DNA of 64,000 nt from JAKFDK01 sp036676195 (GCA_036676195.1 JAKFDK010000022.1:62001-126000); one strand, 5' to 3'. Shown: positions 32,003 through 41,813, counted from the stretch's first letter. Numbers and translations are program-made. The notes: a model not told the origin generated them from the sequence alone.

Positions 32003-32947
32003 ATGCCGGAGGCGAATGCGGTCTTTCAGGGTGGGGGAGTGCGGGGCATCGGCCTGGTCGGGGCCCTGGCTGTGGCCGAGGAACGGGGCTATACCTGGCG
32101 GCGGGTGGCCGGCACGTCGGCTGGGGCCATCGTGGCGACCCTGGTGGCGGCGGGATACACGGCGGCGGAGATCACCGAAATCATGAAGACCGAAGTCGAC
32201 TACAAGGCATTCATGGACCGCCGGCTCCCGCTCGGGGTGGTGTCAGAGATTACCGATGTCCTGAAGGACCGCGGCATCTACACCGGGCAATACTGCATTG
32301 AACTCATGGACCGGCTCCTTGGCCGCAAGCTGGGCAAGTCCACCGTGACCTTCCGCGATCTGCCGGTACCCTGCCAGGTGATTGCCACTGACGTGACCAA
32401 CTGCCGCATGGTGGTGCTGCCCGACGACCTGAACGAGTATGGTCTGGCAGCGCCCCTGGACTTTCCCGTGGCCCAGGCCGTTCGGGCCAGCATGAGCATT
32501 CCGATCTTCTTTGAGCCCTACGTTCTGCACTACACCCGGGAAGGGGAAAGCTGCACAGCCACGCTGGTGGACGGCGGTATGCTCAGCAACTTCCCGATCT
32601 GGCTGTTTGACCCCAGGGGTGAGGCCCCGCAGGTCCCCACCATCGGCTTCCGCCTGCAGGCCCCCGGCACCGGCGGACCTCTGCAGGACCATACCCTGCT
32701 CCAGTACCTGCGTGCTCTGGTGACCACCGTGCTGGACGGGCACGATGATTACGACCTGACCCACCAGGATTACGAACGGACGATTACCATTAATACCGGC
32801 GATGTAAAAACTACCGAGTTTGACCTCTCCCCGGCAGACCGGGACTGGCTATACGACAGCGGACGCCAGGCTGCTGAACAGTTCTTTGCCGGCTTTGACT
32901 TTGCCGCCTGGCTGGCGCGTTTTACCCCCCGGGCCTGTAAAAACTGA
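32003..32947 (+). CDS. Patatin-like phospholipase
   Basis: A 314-residue patatin-family lipid acyl hydrolase. It has the oxyanion glycine loop GGGVRGIG (from about residue 10), the nucleophile elbow GTSAG (Ser about 39) and the catalytic Asp in LVDGGML, so the Ser-Asp dyad is complete. There is no signal peptide, so it acts inside the cell unless exported by another route. It has its own promoter 70 bases upstream and a GGGGGCGG ribosome site. Possible roles include membrane lipid turnover or host-lipid attack. The last 90 residues are more variable than the core. Confidence 0.9.
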   Translation: MPEANAVFQGGGVRGIGLVGALAVAEERGYTWRRVAGTSAGAIVATLVAAGYTAAEITEIMKTEVDYKAFMDRRLPLGVVSEITDVLKDRGIYTGQYCIELMDRLLGRKLGKSTVTFRDLPVPCQVIATDVTNCRMVVLPDDLNEYGLAAPLDFPVAQAVRASMSIPIFFEPYVLHYTREGESCTATLVDGGMLSNFPIWLFDPRGEAPQVPTIGFRLQAPGTGGPLQDHTLLQYLRALVTTVLDGHDDYDLTHQDYERTITINTGDVKTTEFDLSPADRDWLYDSGRQAAEQFFAGFDFAAWLARFTPRACKN

Positions 32948-32973
32948 CATCATCAGGCGCGCCTGCTCGTGAC

Positions 32974-33060
32974 CGGGTCCGGATTCCGGCCAGGGTAGAT
33001 GTTGCCGCCGGTACCGTGGCCGTCACCGTGGACCACTTCACGTTGTTCGCCCTGAGGAGT
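32974..33060 (+). pseudogene. Possible C-terminal relic of a surface protein
   Basis: The frame reads RVDVAAGTVAVTVDHFTLFAL, a tail pattern (V-x-V-x-V-x-HFT-x-FA-L) common at the ends of Ig-like or carbohydrate-active secreted proteins. It has no start, is preceded by the patatin gene and runs on into the sbnH 3' end. It is best seen as a remnant left by deletion or insertion. Confidence 0.35.
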
Positions 33061-33095
33061 CCCATTCTTCTGTCGCAGAATCCCAGGTTTTTGCT

Positions 33096-34298
33096 CTACC
33101 CCCCTGGTCCGAAATCCACAAAGAGATGTTCCGGGTGAGGATGGCTGAGGAAGTCATGGTGGGAGATGGCCCAGCCGTAGGCGCCTGCGTAACGGAAGAG
33201 AATGACGTCCCCGATCCGGACGCGCGGGACGTAGATGTCCCGCGCCAGCAGGTCTTTCGGGGTGCAGAGTTGACCGGCCACCGTGACCATACTGTCGCGC
33301 AGTTCCGGACGTGGGAAGGGGTAGAGCCATTGCTCGATGGGGACTACTGTAAAAGGATGACTGTGCTGCCAGGAAGCAGGGAGGCGAAACTGGTGGGTCC
33401 CGCCCCGGATGATCACGAAGTCCTTTCCGTGGTTCTGCTTGATATCCAGCACTTCCGCAGCGTAGTAGCCGCATGCCGCCGTCTGGTAGCGGCCGCACTC
33501 AAACAGGAGGGTCAGGCCGGGCGGGCACTGCTCCCTGAGCACTCCGTCCAGCCGGGCCGTGAAGGCGGCCCAGTCAAACTGCTGCGCGAGGTCACGGTAG
33601 TTGACCCCGATGCCACCGCCGGCGTTGAGATAGGAAACCCGCAGGTCAAACTCCCTGGCCCAGGCCTGCGCCTTCCCGATGTAGTGGGCGATCAGGCGGG
33701 CATGTCCCTCGGGGTCCAGGTTGTTGGAAATGGAATGGAAGTGAAAGCCTTGCAGCTCCACATGCGCGGAGCGGCGGGCCAGGGCGATGGCGGCGGGCAC
33801 CTCGGCCTCGCCGATGCCGAACTGGGTGGGGACACCCGCCATCTGCAGGGTGGCGGCGGGGAGGGGACCGCTGAGGTTCACCCGCAGCAGGATCGGCACT
33901 ACCGTGCCGATCTGGGCGGCAAGATGCTCCACGCGCTGCAGTTCGTTCACGCTCTCCACGTGGAGGAGGGTGACACGGTGGCGAATGGCCCCTGCGATCT
34001 CCGCATCGGTCTTGCCCGGTCCGCCGAAGAGGATCGGGATGTGGGCATCCACCGCCCGCACTTTGGCGATCTCACCCAGGGAGGCGACCTCAAACCCGTG
34101 CACCATGGGGGCCAGGGCCTTCAGGATCGGCGCTTCTGAGTTGGCCTTAATGGCGTAGAAAAGGCGGCATGGAGAGGGAAGGGTTGCGACCAGGTGCGAC
34201 ACGTGGGTTCGGAGCTGGTTCAGGTCGTAGATGTAAGCGCAGAGGGGCTGCTCCCGTTCCGCCTTGAGGGACCGGATCAGGCTTTCGATACGGCTCAT
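33096..34298 (-). CDS. sbnH: Staphyloferrin B biosynthesis decarboxylase SbnH
   Basis: A 400-residue PLP-dependent fold III decarboxylase of the ornithine/diaminopimelate family. In staphyloferrin B synthesis SbnH decarboxylates citryl-diaminopropionate to citryl-diaminoethane. The PLP lysine is K51 (FYAIKANS); the phosphate-binding loop is NAGGGIGVNY, and ECGRYQTAACGYYA is the late PLP-contact motif. ATG 34298 overlaps the sbnG stop by four bases; the longer open frame upstream is rejected. It is the last gene of the sbn operon. No sbnI follows; a surface-protein relic and the patatin gene lie beyond. Confidence 0.92.
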   Translation of the reverse strand: MSRIESLIRSLKAEREQPLCAYIYDLNQLRTHVSHLVATLPSPCRLFYAIKANSEAPILKALAPMVHGFEVASLGEIAKVRAVDAHIPILFGGPGKTDAEIAGAIRHRVTLLHVESVNELQRVEHLAAQIGTVVPILLRVNLSGPLPAATLQMAGVPTQFGIGEAEVPAAIALARRSAHVELQGFHFHSISNNLDPEGHARLIAHYIGKAQAWAREFDLRVSYLNAGGGIGVNYRDLAQQFDWAAFTARLDGVLREQCPPGLTLLFECGRYQTAACGYYAAEVLDIKQNHGKDFVIIRGGTHQFRLPASWQHSHPFTVVPIEQWLYPFPRPELRDSMVTVAGQLCTPKDLLARDIYVPRVRIGDVILFRYAGAYGWAISHHDFLSHPHPEHLFVDFGPGG

Positions 34299-35098
34299 GG
34301 CTGAATTCGCTCCTGCGTGCAGGCTGCCTGGAGTTGCTGCTGGAACAGGCGCAGGTGGGCCTGCAGGGCACGGAAGGCCACCCCGCGCTCGTCGCCGAGA
34401 ACAAAGGCGCAGACCCCGCGCTCCCGCCAGAACCCGAAGTCCTCGGGCACCCGGGGGATGGCGCAGTAAGGAATGTCCCGCTGCCTGGCCGCAGCCTGTA
34501 CCTGGCCGAGAGCTTCCCGGACCAGGGGATGGCGGGTTTGCCACGGGACGCCGAGGGACTGGGACAGGTCGGCGGCGCCCTCCAGCACCAGGTCGAGGCC
34601 GGGAACCGCCAGGATCTCCTCGACCCCTTCAACCCCATGCCGGTCCTCGATCATGGCCACGACCATGACCTCGGCGTTGGCCGTCCGAATATAAGCAGGC
34701 AGATCGCCCTTGCCAAAAGCAGCCGGGCGGCCGGCGTTCAATCCCCGCTCCCCTTCCGGGAAGTAGCGGCTGGAACGGACGGCCGTTTCCGCATCGGCGC
34801 GGGTGCGGACCCTGGGCACAACCACCCCCTGTGCCCCGGCGTCCAGCGCCCTGAGAATGGCCCCGGGGGAAGCGTCCGGGACGCGCACCAGCGCCGTCAA
34901 CCCGACCGTCTCGGCGGCCCGCAGCATGTTCTCCAGCGTTTCCGGATTGACCAGGGTGTGCTCGGTGTCAATGATGACGAAGTCGAACCCGGCGCAGCCA
35001 ATCATCTCGACCACCAGGGGGACTGGGGTAGAGCAGAAGAGGCCGAACACGGCGCGCCCTTCCCCCAGTGCCCGCTTCAGCGCATTGTGCCTCAGCAT
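34295..35098 (-). CDS. sbnG: Siderophore-dedicated citrate synthase SbnG (HpcH/HpaI fold)
   Basis: A 267-residue class II aldolase-fold enzyme. SbnG makes citrate from oxaloacetate and acetyl-CoA for staphyloferrin B, independently of the TCA cycle. HpcH/HpaI motifs seen are FDFVIIDTEHTLVNPETL, ALVRVPDASPGAILRALDAG with AQGVVVPRV, and VVAMIEDRHGVEGVEEI with the metal-binding Glu, then GLDLVLEGAADLSQSLG. It overlaps sbnF by seven bases and sbnH by four. Its presence suggests that siderophore production is kept running when TCA flux is low. Confidence 0.92.
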   Translation of the reverse strand: MLRHNALKRALGEGRAVFGLFCSTPVPLVVEMIGCAGFDFVIIDTEHTLVNPETLENMLRAAETVGLTALVRVPDASPGAILRALDAGAQGVVVPRVRTRADAETAVRSSRYFPEGERGLNAGRPAAFGKGDLPAYIRTANAEVMVVAMIEDRHGVEGVEEILAVPGLDLVLEGAADLSQSLGVPWQTRHPLVREALGQVQAAARQRDIPYCAIPRVPEDFGFWRERGVCAFVLGDERGVAFRALQAHLRLFQQQLQAACTQERIQP

Positions 35099-36903
35099 GG
35101 CTGTGCGAGCCCGTTGCGCACCCGGTGCACCCGGACCTCCGTATCCGGGTACAGCCGGCGCTTGGTCAACTGTTCCACCTGCGTGGTGGGGGCGAAGAGG
35201 TCAAAGAGGGCGAAACGCTCCCGCAGGTGAGGAAAGCGGCGCTGGTAGTCCGTAATCACCGTGCGGGCGAGGGACCAGAAGCGGCGCTCATCGAGACCGA
35301 AGTGGTCGGCGAGGAAGAGGGCGAGCTCTGAGAGGTTAATGAAAAAGAAAGCGTCGTGCATGAAGTCCCGCACGTCCTCCAGGTTGTCTGTCTCAATGTA
35401 CGAATTCCGGTTCACCCGTGTGTGGGCGACCGGTGTGGCGTGCAGGGGCGGGCGCCGCTCCGGGGCGGTCAGGTGGGCCGGCGCAAAGCGGATACCGTCA
35501 TGGAAGTCCTTCAGAGCCATGCGCTGGGGGACGCCCTGCCGGTGGATGAGGACCATGTTCTGGGCGTGGGACTCCAGGGCAATGCCGTGGGCGTAAAGCA
35601 TGTGGACGATCGGGAGAATGCTCACCTCCAGCAGCCGGCGGACAAAAGACTCCACCCCTTCCTGCTGCACCCAGGGCGCAATGAATGGGCGACCGTCCAC
35701 ATCGAGGCTGCAGAGGGCGTTGAACGGGACCGCTTCCTCGCCGTGAGCGAGGAAGGGGTGCAGGCTTTCCCGCCAGATGCACGACAGGACCCCGTTCGTG
35801 GCCGGTAACAAGAGTTCAGGCTGCGGCCGGTCGTAGGTCACCCCCAGCACCTCCCCGAGCAGGACCGGCCGCAGTTCATCACGCAGGAAAGGGTCCGCCT
35901 GGACGAGCCCCTTCAGCCAGTCCGAAATGAGGGGGGCGTTCTGCACCGTGTGGGGGGCCAGGATGCGGGAGGTGGAGGTATTGACAATGCTCAGGGAGAG
36001 CTTCAGGTAGGCCTTATCCGGCGAACTGGTGTTGGCCATTGTCCGGATCGATTGCTGGGGGCGATAGGCGTCTTCGGCGGTGCCAAGGAGGATCAGGCGC
36101 CCGTCGCGCAGGTCCTGGTAAAAGGCAGCAACAGCACGCTCTCGCCACTGCCAGGGGTGTACTGGCAGCAGAATGTACTCGTCGGGGTTCAGGCCCCGGG
36201 CGCGCATCTCCCCGGTAAAGCGGGCGTGGGCAGCTTCCCCCAGCTCGTGCCGGATCAATGCCAGGGGGTCAATGGCGGTGGAGGCGGCGCGGCGGGTGTA
36301 GTCCCGATGCGCGGCCAGCCAGAGCGGCCGGACCTCGGGGCCGAACTCCGGCCCGAAGGCGGCGTTGTCGAGGTAGTCAAAGCCGAGGCGCGATTTGTAG
36401 GAGGGGTGGTAGGGGTGGCCGTCCATCAGGCCGCTTTCCATCTCGTCGTAGGTGCAGTTCCGGAGCAAGCGCCCCTCCCGGTGCCGCCGGTGCTGAGCCA
36501 GGGTATCTTTGAGGAGCGTTTGCTCCAGCTCACCGATAAAATGCACCAGCCGTTCGGTGTCGGCACCGAGAGACGAGCGGATCTCCAGGAGGAAGCGGGA
36601 AAGCGAATCGGCCTCGGCGGTCACACCGCCGGCGACCCGGGTGACGGGTTCCTGGCTGAGCCGGATGCGGTCAAAACTGAACCGCCGCTGCCCGCGGCAC
36701 AGGTAGCTGACGGGCTGACCGGCGTTGTCCTGACCGTGGAGACGGAACACCAGTTGCTCTGCGGCCGGTTCTGTCTCCGGCCGCACCACTCCCTCGTAGA
36801 TCAGGGACTCGATTAACTGGCGGAAGATCCGCCTGCGGACCTCCGGGAACTGTTCGCATTGCAGAGCTGCGTTCAGGTTGGCAGTGTCCAGGGCTGTGTT
36901 CAT
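35092..36903 (-). CDS. sbnF: NIS siderophore synthetase SbnF (IucA/IucC family)
   Basis: A 603-residue ATP-dependent synthetase. Family motifs include the GHPYHPSYKSRLGFD region, LLPVHPWQWRERA, MANTSSPDKAYLKLSLSI, GIALESHAQNMVLIHRQGVP and MALKDFHDG. In S. aureus SbnF joins L-2,3-diaminopropionate to a citryl-diaminoethane intermediate. The C-terminal FhuF-like part is intact. Three bases separate it from sbnE, and it overlaps sbnG, so translation is coupled. The order sbnE-F-G-H is the same as in S. aureus. Confidence 0.92.
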   Translation of the reverse strand: MNTALDTANLNAALQCEQFPEVRRRIFRQLIESLIYEGVVRPETEPAAEQLVFRLHGQDNAGQPVSYLCRGQRRFSFDRIRLSQEPVTRVAGGVTAEADSLSRFLLEIRSSLGADTERLVHFIGELEQTLLKDTLAQHRRHREGRLLRNCTYDEMESGLMDGHPYHPSYKSRLGFDYLDNAAFGPEFGPEVRPLWLAAHRDYTRRAASTAIDPLALIRHELGEAAHARFTGEMRARGLNPDEYILLPVHPWQWRERAVAAFYQDLRDGRLILLGTAEDAYRPQQSIRTMANTSSPDKAYLKLSLSIVNTSTSRILAPHTVQNAPLISDWLKGLVQADPFLRDELRPVLLGEVLGVTYDRPQPELLLPATNGVLSCIWRESLHPFLAHGEEAVPFNALCSLDVDGRPFIAPWVQQEGVESFVRRLLEVSILPIVHMLYAHGIALESHAQNMVLIHRQGVPQRMALKDFHDGIRFAPAHLTAPERRPPLHATPVAHTRVNRNSYIETDNLEDVRDFMHDAFFFINLSELALFLADHFGLDERRFWSLARTVITDYQRRFPHLRERFALFDLFAPTTQVEQLTKRRLYPDTEVRVHRVRNGLAQPC

Positions 36904-36906
36904 TGG

Positions 36907-38706
36907 TTACACCTCGCATGCCCGGATCGGATTCGCGATCGGGACGTAGAGCGGCGTCTCGCCTCGCTCCTGGAAGCGGCTGATCAAGTTGGCTTTGGCG
37001 GGCAGCTCCGGGCCGTCCAACAGTTCCTCCAGGTAATGCTCTCCGCCAGCCGATCGAAACAGCGCCGCGTTCTCCTGCAGCAGGCTGCGGACCACCTGCC
37101 AGAGCTGTCGCTCCTCCCCGGCTCCGTAGCGGGCCAGGGTAAACAGCAGATGGCCCAGATGGTTGACAACGAAGTAGTACTTCAGCCGGTGCCAGGCGTC
37201 GGCATCGGGATAGAGGGCCGGGCTGTCCGCTGTGACCTGGCCGCCGTAGAGGCCCCGCGCGGCGGCCCGCTCCCGGCTGATGGCGGCCCCTTCCAGGTCT
37301 CTGACGTAGAAGCCGGCGGGCCAGCCTCCGGCCAACACCAGCATGGAGTTCTGTACGTGGGCCTCCAGGCTGAGGCCGCCCTGCAAAAAGAGCCGCAGCA
37401 ATGGGAGGAGGGAGATCTCCAGATAGCGGCGGAGCCACGTGGCCACGAAGTCAGGGGTGAGACCCCGGTCCTGGGTGTTGGCCGCCGCACGCAGCGCCTG
37501 GACGACGGGCGGTTCAGTCCCGTGCAGCGAGGGTTCCAGCAGGCCCGCCAGCACCATCGGGGCTCCCGAACCGGCCGCGGTGGGGGTGCGCCGAAACAGG
37601 ACGGCGAAGCTGGCGGCGAGCTCGTCGCGGGCAGACGCAGTCCATTCCGGCGGCGCCACCGAGCGGTAGCCCTCCTCAAGGAGGACGGTGAAGCGTTCAA
37701 ACGGCAACTCCGGCTGCAGGGCGGCCATGACCCGGCTGGCGTCCAGGCTGCGTTGGAGCTGATCGGGCGGGTTGACCCGGACAAAATTCGTGATGCGGAC
37801 ATCGAGAGGGAGTTTGAAAAAGTAGCGGTGCCCGGGGGCCCAGACGGTGCGTACGGAGGAGGTCGGGTAGACGGGCTCGCCCAGCTGACCAAGGTGGATC
37901 AGGCGGCCTTCATGCATCAGTGCTTCCACTTGTGGGAGCCGGCATAGGTAAGCGGCTTGCCAGGGGTGGCATGGCAGCAGGCGCCAGTCACGGCCGACCC
38001 TGGGGTGGTCGTGGGCCGCGTGGAGTACGGCGGCGGGGATCACCGCCTCTCCCGTGCCCGGGAGGAACTGTTCCATCACCAGTTCCGGTACAGCGGCGAA
38101 GTAGTGCAGCCTGAAGGAGGCTCCGAGTTCCGGGGAGTAACGCTCCAGGTCAGCAGGGGAGAAACCCTCCGAACTTTTGGGGGTCGGGTGGAAGGGATGG
38201 CCGAAGACAATCGCCTGTTCGGCGGCCAGAAAGCGGTCGGCCGCGTCCGGGTCAAGCCTTGGTCGTCCTCGCCGCAGATGGCGCTCCACGTAGAGGGCGG
38301 TCTTCCCGACGCTGTTCTCGATGTGCTGCAGGAGCGACCGCCGGCGCATCTCCCGCACGGAGGCGTCCGGCTCCGGGGTAGCCAGGTCGGAGACGAGCAG
38401 GCCGGCCAGTTCCATAACGTCGGCCACGGGGCGGTGTGCCGCTGTAGCAGCGGTGCCGGCCCAGAAGTGGCTCCCGAATTGGTGGTGGCCGGTGGCGGAC
38501 ACGTAGGTAACAGCGCCGAGAAGTACCGTTCCGGTGGCACGGAGCACCAGCCGCATTGGCCACCCCAGCGCGCATAGCTGATCGTACACGTCACGCGGCA
38601 GTGCGGCCGCGGCCGGGTCATTCGGCTCCAGGCGGGGGTCGGCCACGCCCGTCTCCCGGAGGTAGGAATTGAGCAGGCGCTCCAGCGCGGCCTGTTCGGC
38701 AATCAT
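36907..38706 (-). CDS. sbnE: NIS siderophore synthetase SbnE (IucA/IucC family)
   Basis: A 599-residue synthetase of the same family as SbnF and SbnC but clearly diverged. Motifs are FGHPFHPTPKSSEGFSPADL, RLLPCHPWQAAY, YPTSSVRTVWAPGHRYFFKL and LEAHVQNSMLVL, which contribute ATP and substrate binding. SbnE condenses diaminopropionate with citrate as the first amide bond of staphyloferrin B. ATG 38706 overlaps the sbnD stop (ATGA). The longer frame reading into sbnD is rejected as it lacks a ribosome site and family similarity. Confidence 0.92.
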   Translation of the reverse strand: MIAEQAALERLLNSYLRETGVADPRLEPNDPAAAALPRDVYDQLCALGWPMRLVLRATGTVLLGAVTYVSATGHHQFGSHFWAGTAATAAHRPVADVMELAGLLVSDLATPEPDASVREMRRRSLLQHIENSVGKTALYVERHLRRGRPRLDPDAADRFLAAEQAIVFGHPFHPTPKSSEGFSPADLERYSPELGASFRLHYFAAVPELVMEQFLPGTGEAVIPAAVLHAAHDHPRVGRDWRLLPCHPWQAAYLCRLPQVEALMHEGRLIHLGQLGEPVYPTSSVRTVWAPGHRYFFKLPLDVRITNFVRVNPPDQLQRSLDASRVMAALQPELPFERFTVLLEEGYRSVAPPEWTASARDELAASFAVLFRRTPTAAGSGAPMVLAGLLEPSLHGTEPPVVQALRAAANTQDRGLTPDFVATWLRRYLEISLLPLLRLFLQGGLSLEAHVQNSMLVLAGGWPAGFYVRDLEGAAISRERAAARGLYGGQVTADSPALYPDADAWHRLKYYFVVNHLGHLLFTLARYGAGEERQLWQVVRSLLQENAALFRSAGGEHYLEELLDGPELPAKANLISRFQERGETPLYVPIANPIRACEV

Positions 38707-39908
38707 GGCACTGCTACACCCCTTTTCGGTGACTTCCAGACCAGGGCGGCGCCGAACGCAAAGGCACTGCCCATGAGGACGAAGGCCCAGGCGGGCGCCA
38801 AAAGGCCGGATACAAGAGCGCCCCCCAGGGAGCCCAGGATCTGGCCGAACGTGAGAAAGCTGTTGGCAACGCCGATCTGCACCCCCTGGTGATCCGGTGC
38901 AGCCTGCCGGCTCACCTGCAGGAAGACGGACTGCACCAGGGCGCTGAAGCAGAACCCTTGCAAAAACCGCAAGGGGAACAGCCACCCGGCCTGGCCCGGC
39001 AGCGCCTGCAGGGCGATGCTGATCCCGCAGCCGCAGGCGGCTACGGCGAAGTTCTGTTCCACAGGCTTGCGGTCATTCCGCCGCCCCCACCAGGCCGAGC
39101 CGAGGAAGGTGGCACCCCAGGTGACGGCCTGCAGGATGCCTACCCAGCTTGCGGCATGGCCGGGGTCACGGAGCAAGGTGCGGACGTGCGGGGCGAAGAC
39201 GGTGACCAGCCCGTAGGCACCGGCCTGGGCGCAGATCCCTGCCAGAAGAAAGGCACGCACCTGGCGGTGGCGGAACAGGTCGGCAACGGTCCGGTGCAGC
39301 GGCACGGGGGACGCGGCGACCGGTACCGCCTGTGCGGACTCCTGAAGCACCCAGGCGGCGATCAGGCTGCAGGCGCCGGTCAGCAGTCCTGTGCCCAGCA
39401 GCAGGGGCCGCAGCCCCCACAGGTCGGTCAGCAGGCCGCCCACCAGGGGGCCGGCGAGGGAACCTGCGGCACTGGCGCTCTGCAGGCTGCCCAGCGCCCG
39501 GCCGCGGGATGCGGGCGGTGCCTCCGCACTGGCGAAGGCGGCGGCCGAGTCCATGACGCCGCCGCACGCTCCCTGGAGCAGCCGGCAGACCAGGAACTGG
39601 AGCGGGGTCCTGGCGAGGCCCATCAGGACCATGCTGGCGGCCAGGCCCGACAGGGCGCGGATGACCATCCATTTCCGTCCCCAGCGATCGCCCAGCCGCC
39701 CCCACAGGGGAGCTGCCAGCATGAGGGTGACGGCGGGCGCGGCGAGGGTCAGTCCGCTCCAGAACCGATTGGCCGCTGTTTCCGCCACCCCCAGCTCCTC
39801 CATGTAAAAGGGCAGCAGTGGGACCACCACCGTCAGTCCCGCCGTGGTGAGGAACTGCCCGGTCCACAGCAGCCGGAGGTTGCGGTTCCATGCCGGTGAA
39901 CCGCTCAT
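38703..39908 (-). CDS. sbnD: Staphyloferrin B exporter SbnD (MFS)
   Basis: A 401-residue major facilitator with 12 predicted helices. The first cytoplasmic loop carries the MFS motif in PLWGRLGDRWGRKWMVI (about residues 60-80), and a related loop follows the seventh helix. It should pump the finished siderophore out by proton exchange. ATG 39908 overlaps the sbnC stop. Its position between sbnC and sbnE matches S. aureus. No uptake receptor (SirABC-like) is present in the window. Confidence 0.88.
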   Translation of the reverse strand: MSGSPAWNRNLRLLWTGQFLTTAGLTVVVPLLPFYMEELGVAETAANRFWSGLTLAAPAVTLMLAAPLWGRLGDRWGRKWMVIRALSGLAASMVLMGLARTPLQFLVCRLLQGACGGVMDSAAAFASAEAPPASRGRALGSLQSASAAGSLAGPLVGGLLTDLWGLRPLLLGTGLLTGACSLIAAWVLQESAQAVPVAASPVPLHRTVADLFRHRQVRAFLLAGICAQAGAYGLVTVFAPHVRTLLRDPGHAASWVGILQAVTWGATFLGSAWWGRRNDRKPVEQNFAVAACGCGISIALQALPGQAGWLFPLRFLQGFCFSALVQSVFLQVSRQAAPDHQGVQIGVANSFLTFGQILGSLGGALVSGLLAPAWAFVLMGSAFAFGAALVWKSPKRGVAVP

Positions 39909-41797
39909 CGTTCCCTGGCACCTCGCCGGGCGCCGGCGGGCAGGTACCGGAGGGGGTTGGGGATCTCCCCCGTCCCGCTGGGCATGCTGCCGCCGCCTGT
40001 CCCTTGACGCCGCAGGAGGGGGGTGAGCACCAGCTTGACGGGCCACGTCTCGCTCCGGAGGAGTTGCCGCTCCAACACCGCACGCACCGGGGCCGGAAAA
40101 GCGAAGGCGGCGATGGCGTCCTCGAGGGTGTCCCTGATCGTTTGCCAGAACGCAGCCTCCTCGATGGCGTGAGCCCGGGCCAGTGCATCGGCGATGGCGA
40201 ATAGATTCACCTGCACCCCGAGGGTTTGGAAATACATCAGCAGTTCCTCGGGTGTGGGGTTGATCAGGGTGTTGGGGGTGTTGGGCTTCACCATATAACC
40301 GGGATCGGGCAGACCGGCCCGCTCCATCCAGGGCAGGTGGACCCGGAGCGTGTCGTGATCCCTGAGCAGTACGCCTTCAACCCGGCCGGCCCGCACGGCG
40401 AGCAGCACGTTCTGCCCGTGCAGCTCGGGCATGACCCCATAACGGAAGCAGAGGAGCGCCACCTCGGTCAGTCTCCGGCAGACCTCCGCGAACAGATCCA
40501 GTACCTGCCGGTCGCCGGTGGCGTCTCCGTGCCGTGCGCGCAAGATGCGGGCAGCGGCCGGGGTCTCCCCTTCGGGGGTAAGTACGGCGAGGGCAGACAT
40601 CGGGATCACGGTAGTTTCCGGGTCCTCCATCAGGGGGGCCGGGTAAGTGCGCAGCAGGCAGGCCAGGTGCCCGGGCTTGTCGCTGAACGGATCCGCTCCG
40701 GATGCGGTGAAGGCCCACCAGCGCTCCTCGCCGCACAGATGGAGCTGTCGGGCCAGGAGCGGCTCCACGCCAATCAGGTGCTCCAGCAAGGCCTGGGCCC
40801 GCACACCGTTATGCATATAGCGCGGGGGAAGGAGGCGGAGCGCACCGAGGGAGTAGATGCCGATCGGCAGTTTCAGGTGCAGGGCGCCGCCGCCGGCGGG
40901 GGCGAGGCTCCGCACCGAAGAGGTGGCGACAAAGCGCCCCAGGTTTCGGGCCACCGGCACGCAGATGTCGCTTGCCAGCTCATTGGCATAGAGCGCCGGC
41001 AGGACGTGATCCATCTGCCAGGGGTGCACGGGCAGGGCCAGGTAGTCGGCGCAGTTGATGCCGGCGGCGGCGAAGGACGCCGCCAGTTCCCGCTGGCCGG
41101 CGTTGTCCAACAGCGCGGGGGCCACCTCTGCTCCGGTGGCGGCGGGGCTCTGCTGTACAAAGTCCCGGCGCACCGCCAGCCAGTGCAGCCCGAAGGCAGC
41201 GCCGAATTCAGGGCTGAACGCCCGGTATTCGGCAGTATCCCAGCCGCCTTTGGTCCGCGCCGAAGGGTGAAAGGGCCGATCCCGCAGTGCGGCCAACCGC
41301 TCCCAGTCCACGAGGGAGGGGCGGGAAGCGGAGGCCGCCTCTGCAACTGGTCGTGCCGCTGTCAGCGACAGGGCGGTCTGTGCCACCGCGTCTTGCAGAT
41401 CCTGCCGGAAACCGGCCAGGTTGGGCAGCGCCTCTGTCCCGGGGAGATGCTCCGCCAGGGTGTGCATCACCTCGACAGGGCTCAGTGCCTGCCACTGCAG
41501 GCCGGCGCCCGTGGCGGCTGTGAGCAGCACGGGCGGCCGGCTGAGCCTGTATGGCTGCAAGAAGGGTGACCGGCGGCCCCGGAAGAGCATTGCCCGGCCG
41601 TTTCCCAGGGGCAGGTGCAGGTAGATCTCTCCCTCTGCCAGGGCGAAATCGGGGCTCGTGATCAGCGCATGGGGGTCGGTCTGGACGGCGGCGCGGTCCA
41701 GCATTTCCAGCAGGTTTTCCTGCAGCAGCGCGTTGATGAGGTCGTGGAGTACACTCTCCTCGGCGCGCCCTTCCGGCACGAGTGCGTCAGGCTGCAT
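39905..41797 (-). CDS. sbnC: NIS siderophore synthetase SbnC (IucA/IucC family)
   Basis: A 630-residue synthetase. Motifs are RPFHPSARTKGGWDTAEY, LALPVHPWQMDHVLPAL, VATSSVRSLAPAGGGALHLK, MPELHGQNVLLAV and LLRDHDTLRVHLPW. SbnC performs the last condensation with 2-oxoglutarate to complete staphyloferrin B. ATG 41797 is chosen because GGAGG lies directly before it; a GTG at 41809 is the alternative. Fifteen bases separate it from sbnB. The C-terminus ends in a Gly/Ser/Arg tail. Confidence 0.92.
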   Translation of the reverse strand: MQPDALVPEGRAEESVLHDLINALLQENLLEMLDRAAVQTDPHALITSPDFALAEGEIYLHLPLGNGRAMLFRGRRSPFLQPYRLSRPPVLLTAATGAGLQWQALSPVEVMHTLAEHLPGTEALPNLAGFRQDLQDAVAQTALSLTAARPVAEAASASRPSLVDWERLAALRDRPFHPSARTKGGWDTAEYRAFSPEFGAAFGLHWLAVRRDFVQQSPAATGAEVAPALLDNAGQRELAASFAAAGINCADYLALPVHPWQMDHVLPALYANELASDICVPVARNLGRFVATSSVRSLAPAGGGALHLKLPIGIYSLGALRLLPPRYMHNGVRAQALLEHLIGVEPLLARQLHLCGEERWWAFTASGADPFSDKPGHLACLLRTYPAPLMEDPETTVIPMSALAVLTPEGETPAAARILRARHGDATGDRQVLDLFAEVCRRLTEVALLCFRYGVMPELHGQNVLLAVRAGRVEGVLLRDHDTLRVHLPWMERAGLPDPGYMVKPNTPNTLINPTPEELLMYFQTLGVQVNLFAIADALARAHAIEEAAFWQTIRDTLEDAIAAFAFPAPVRAVLERQLLRSETWPVKLVLTPLLRRQGTGGGSMPSGTGEIPNPLRYLPAGARRGARER

Positions 41798-41813
41798 GGT
41801 TGCCTCCACACCC

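Noticed and set aside
33126..34139. Plus-strand frames across the sbn genes
   Set aside because: All are antisense to well-identified NIS, PLP and MFS enzymes.
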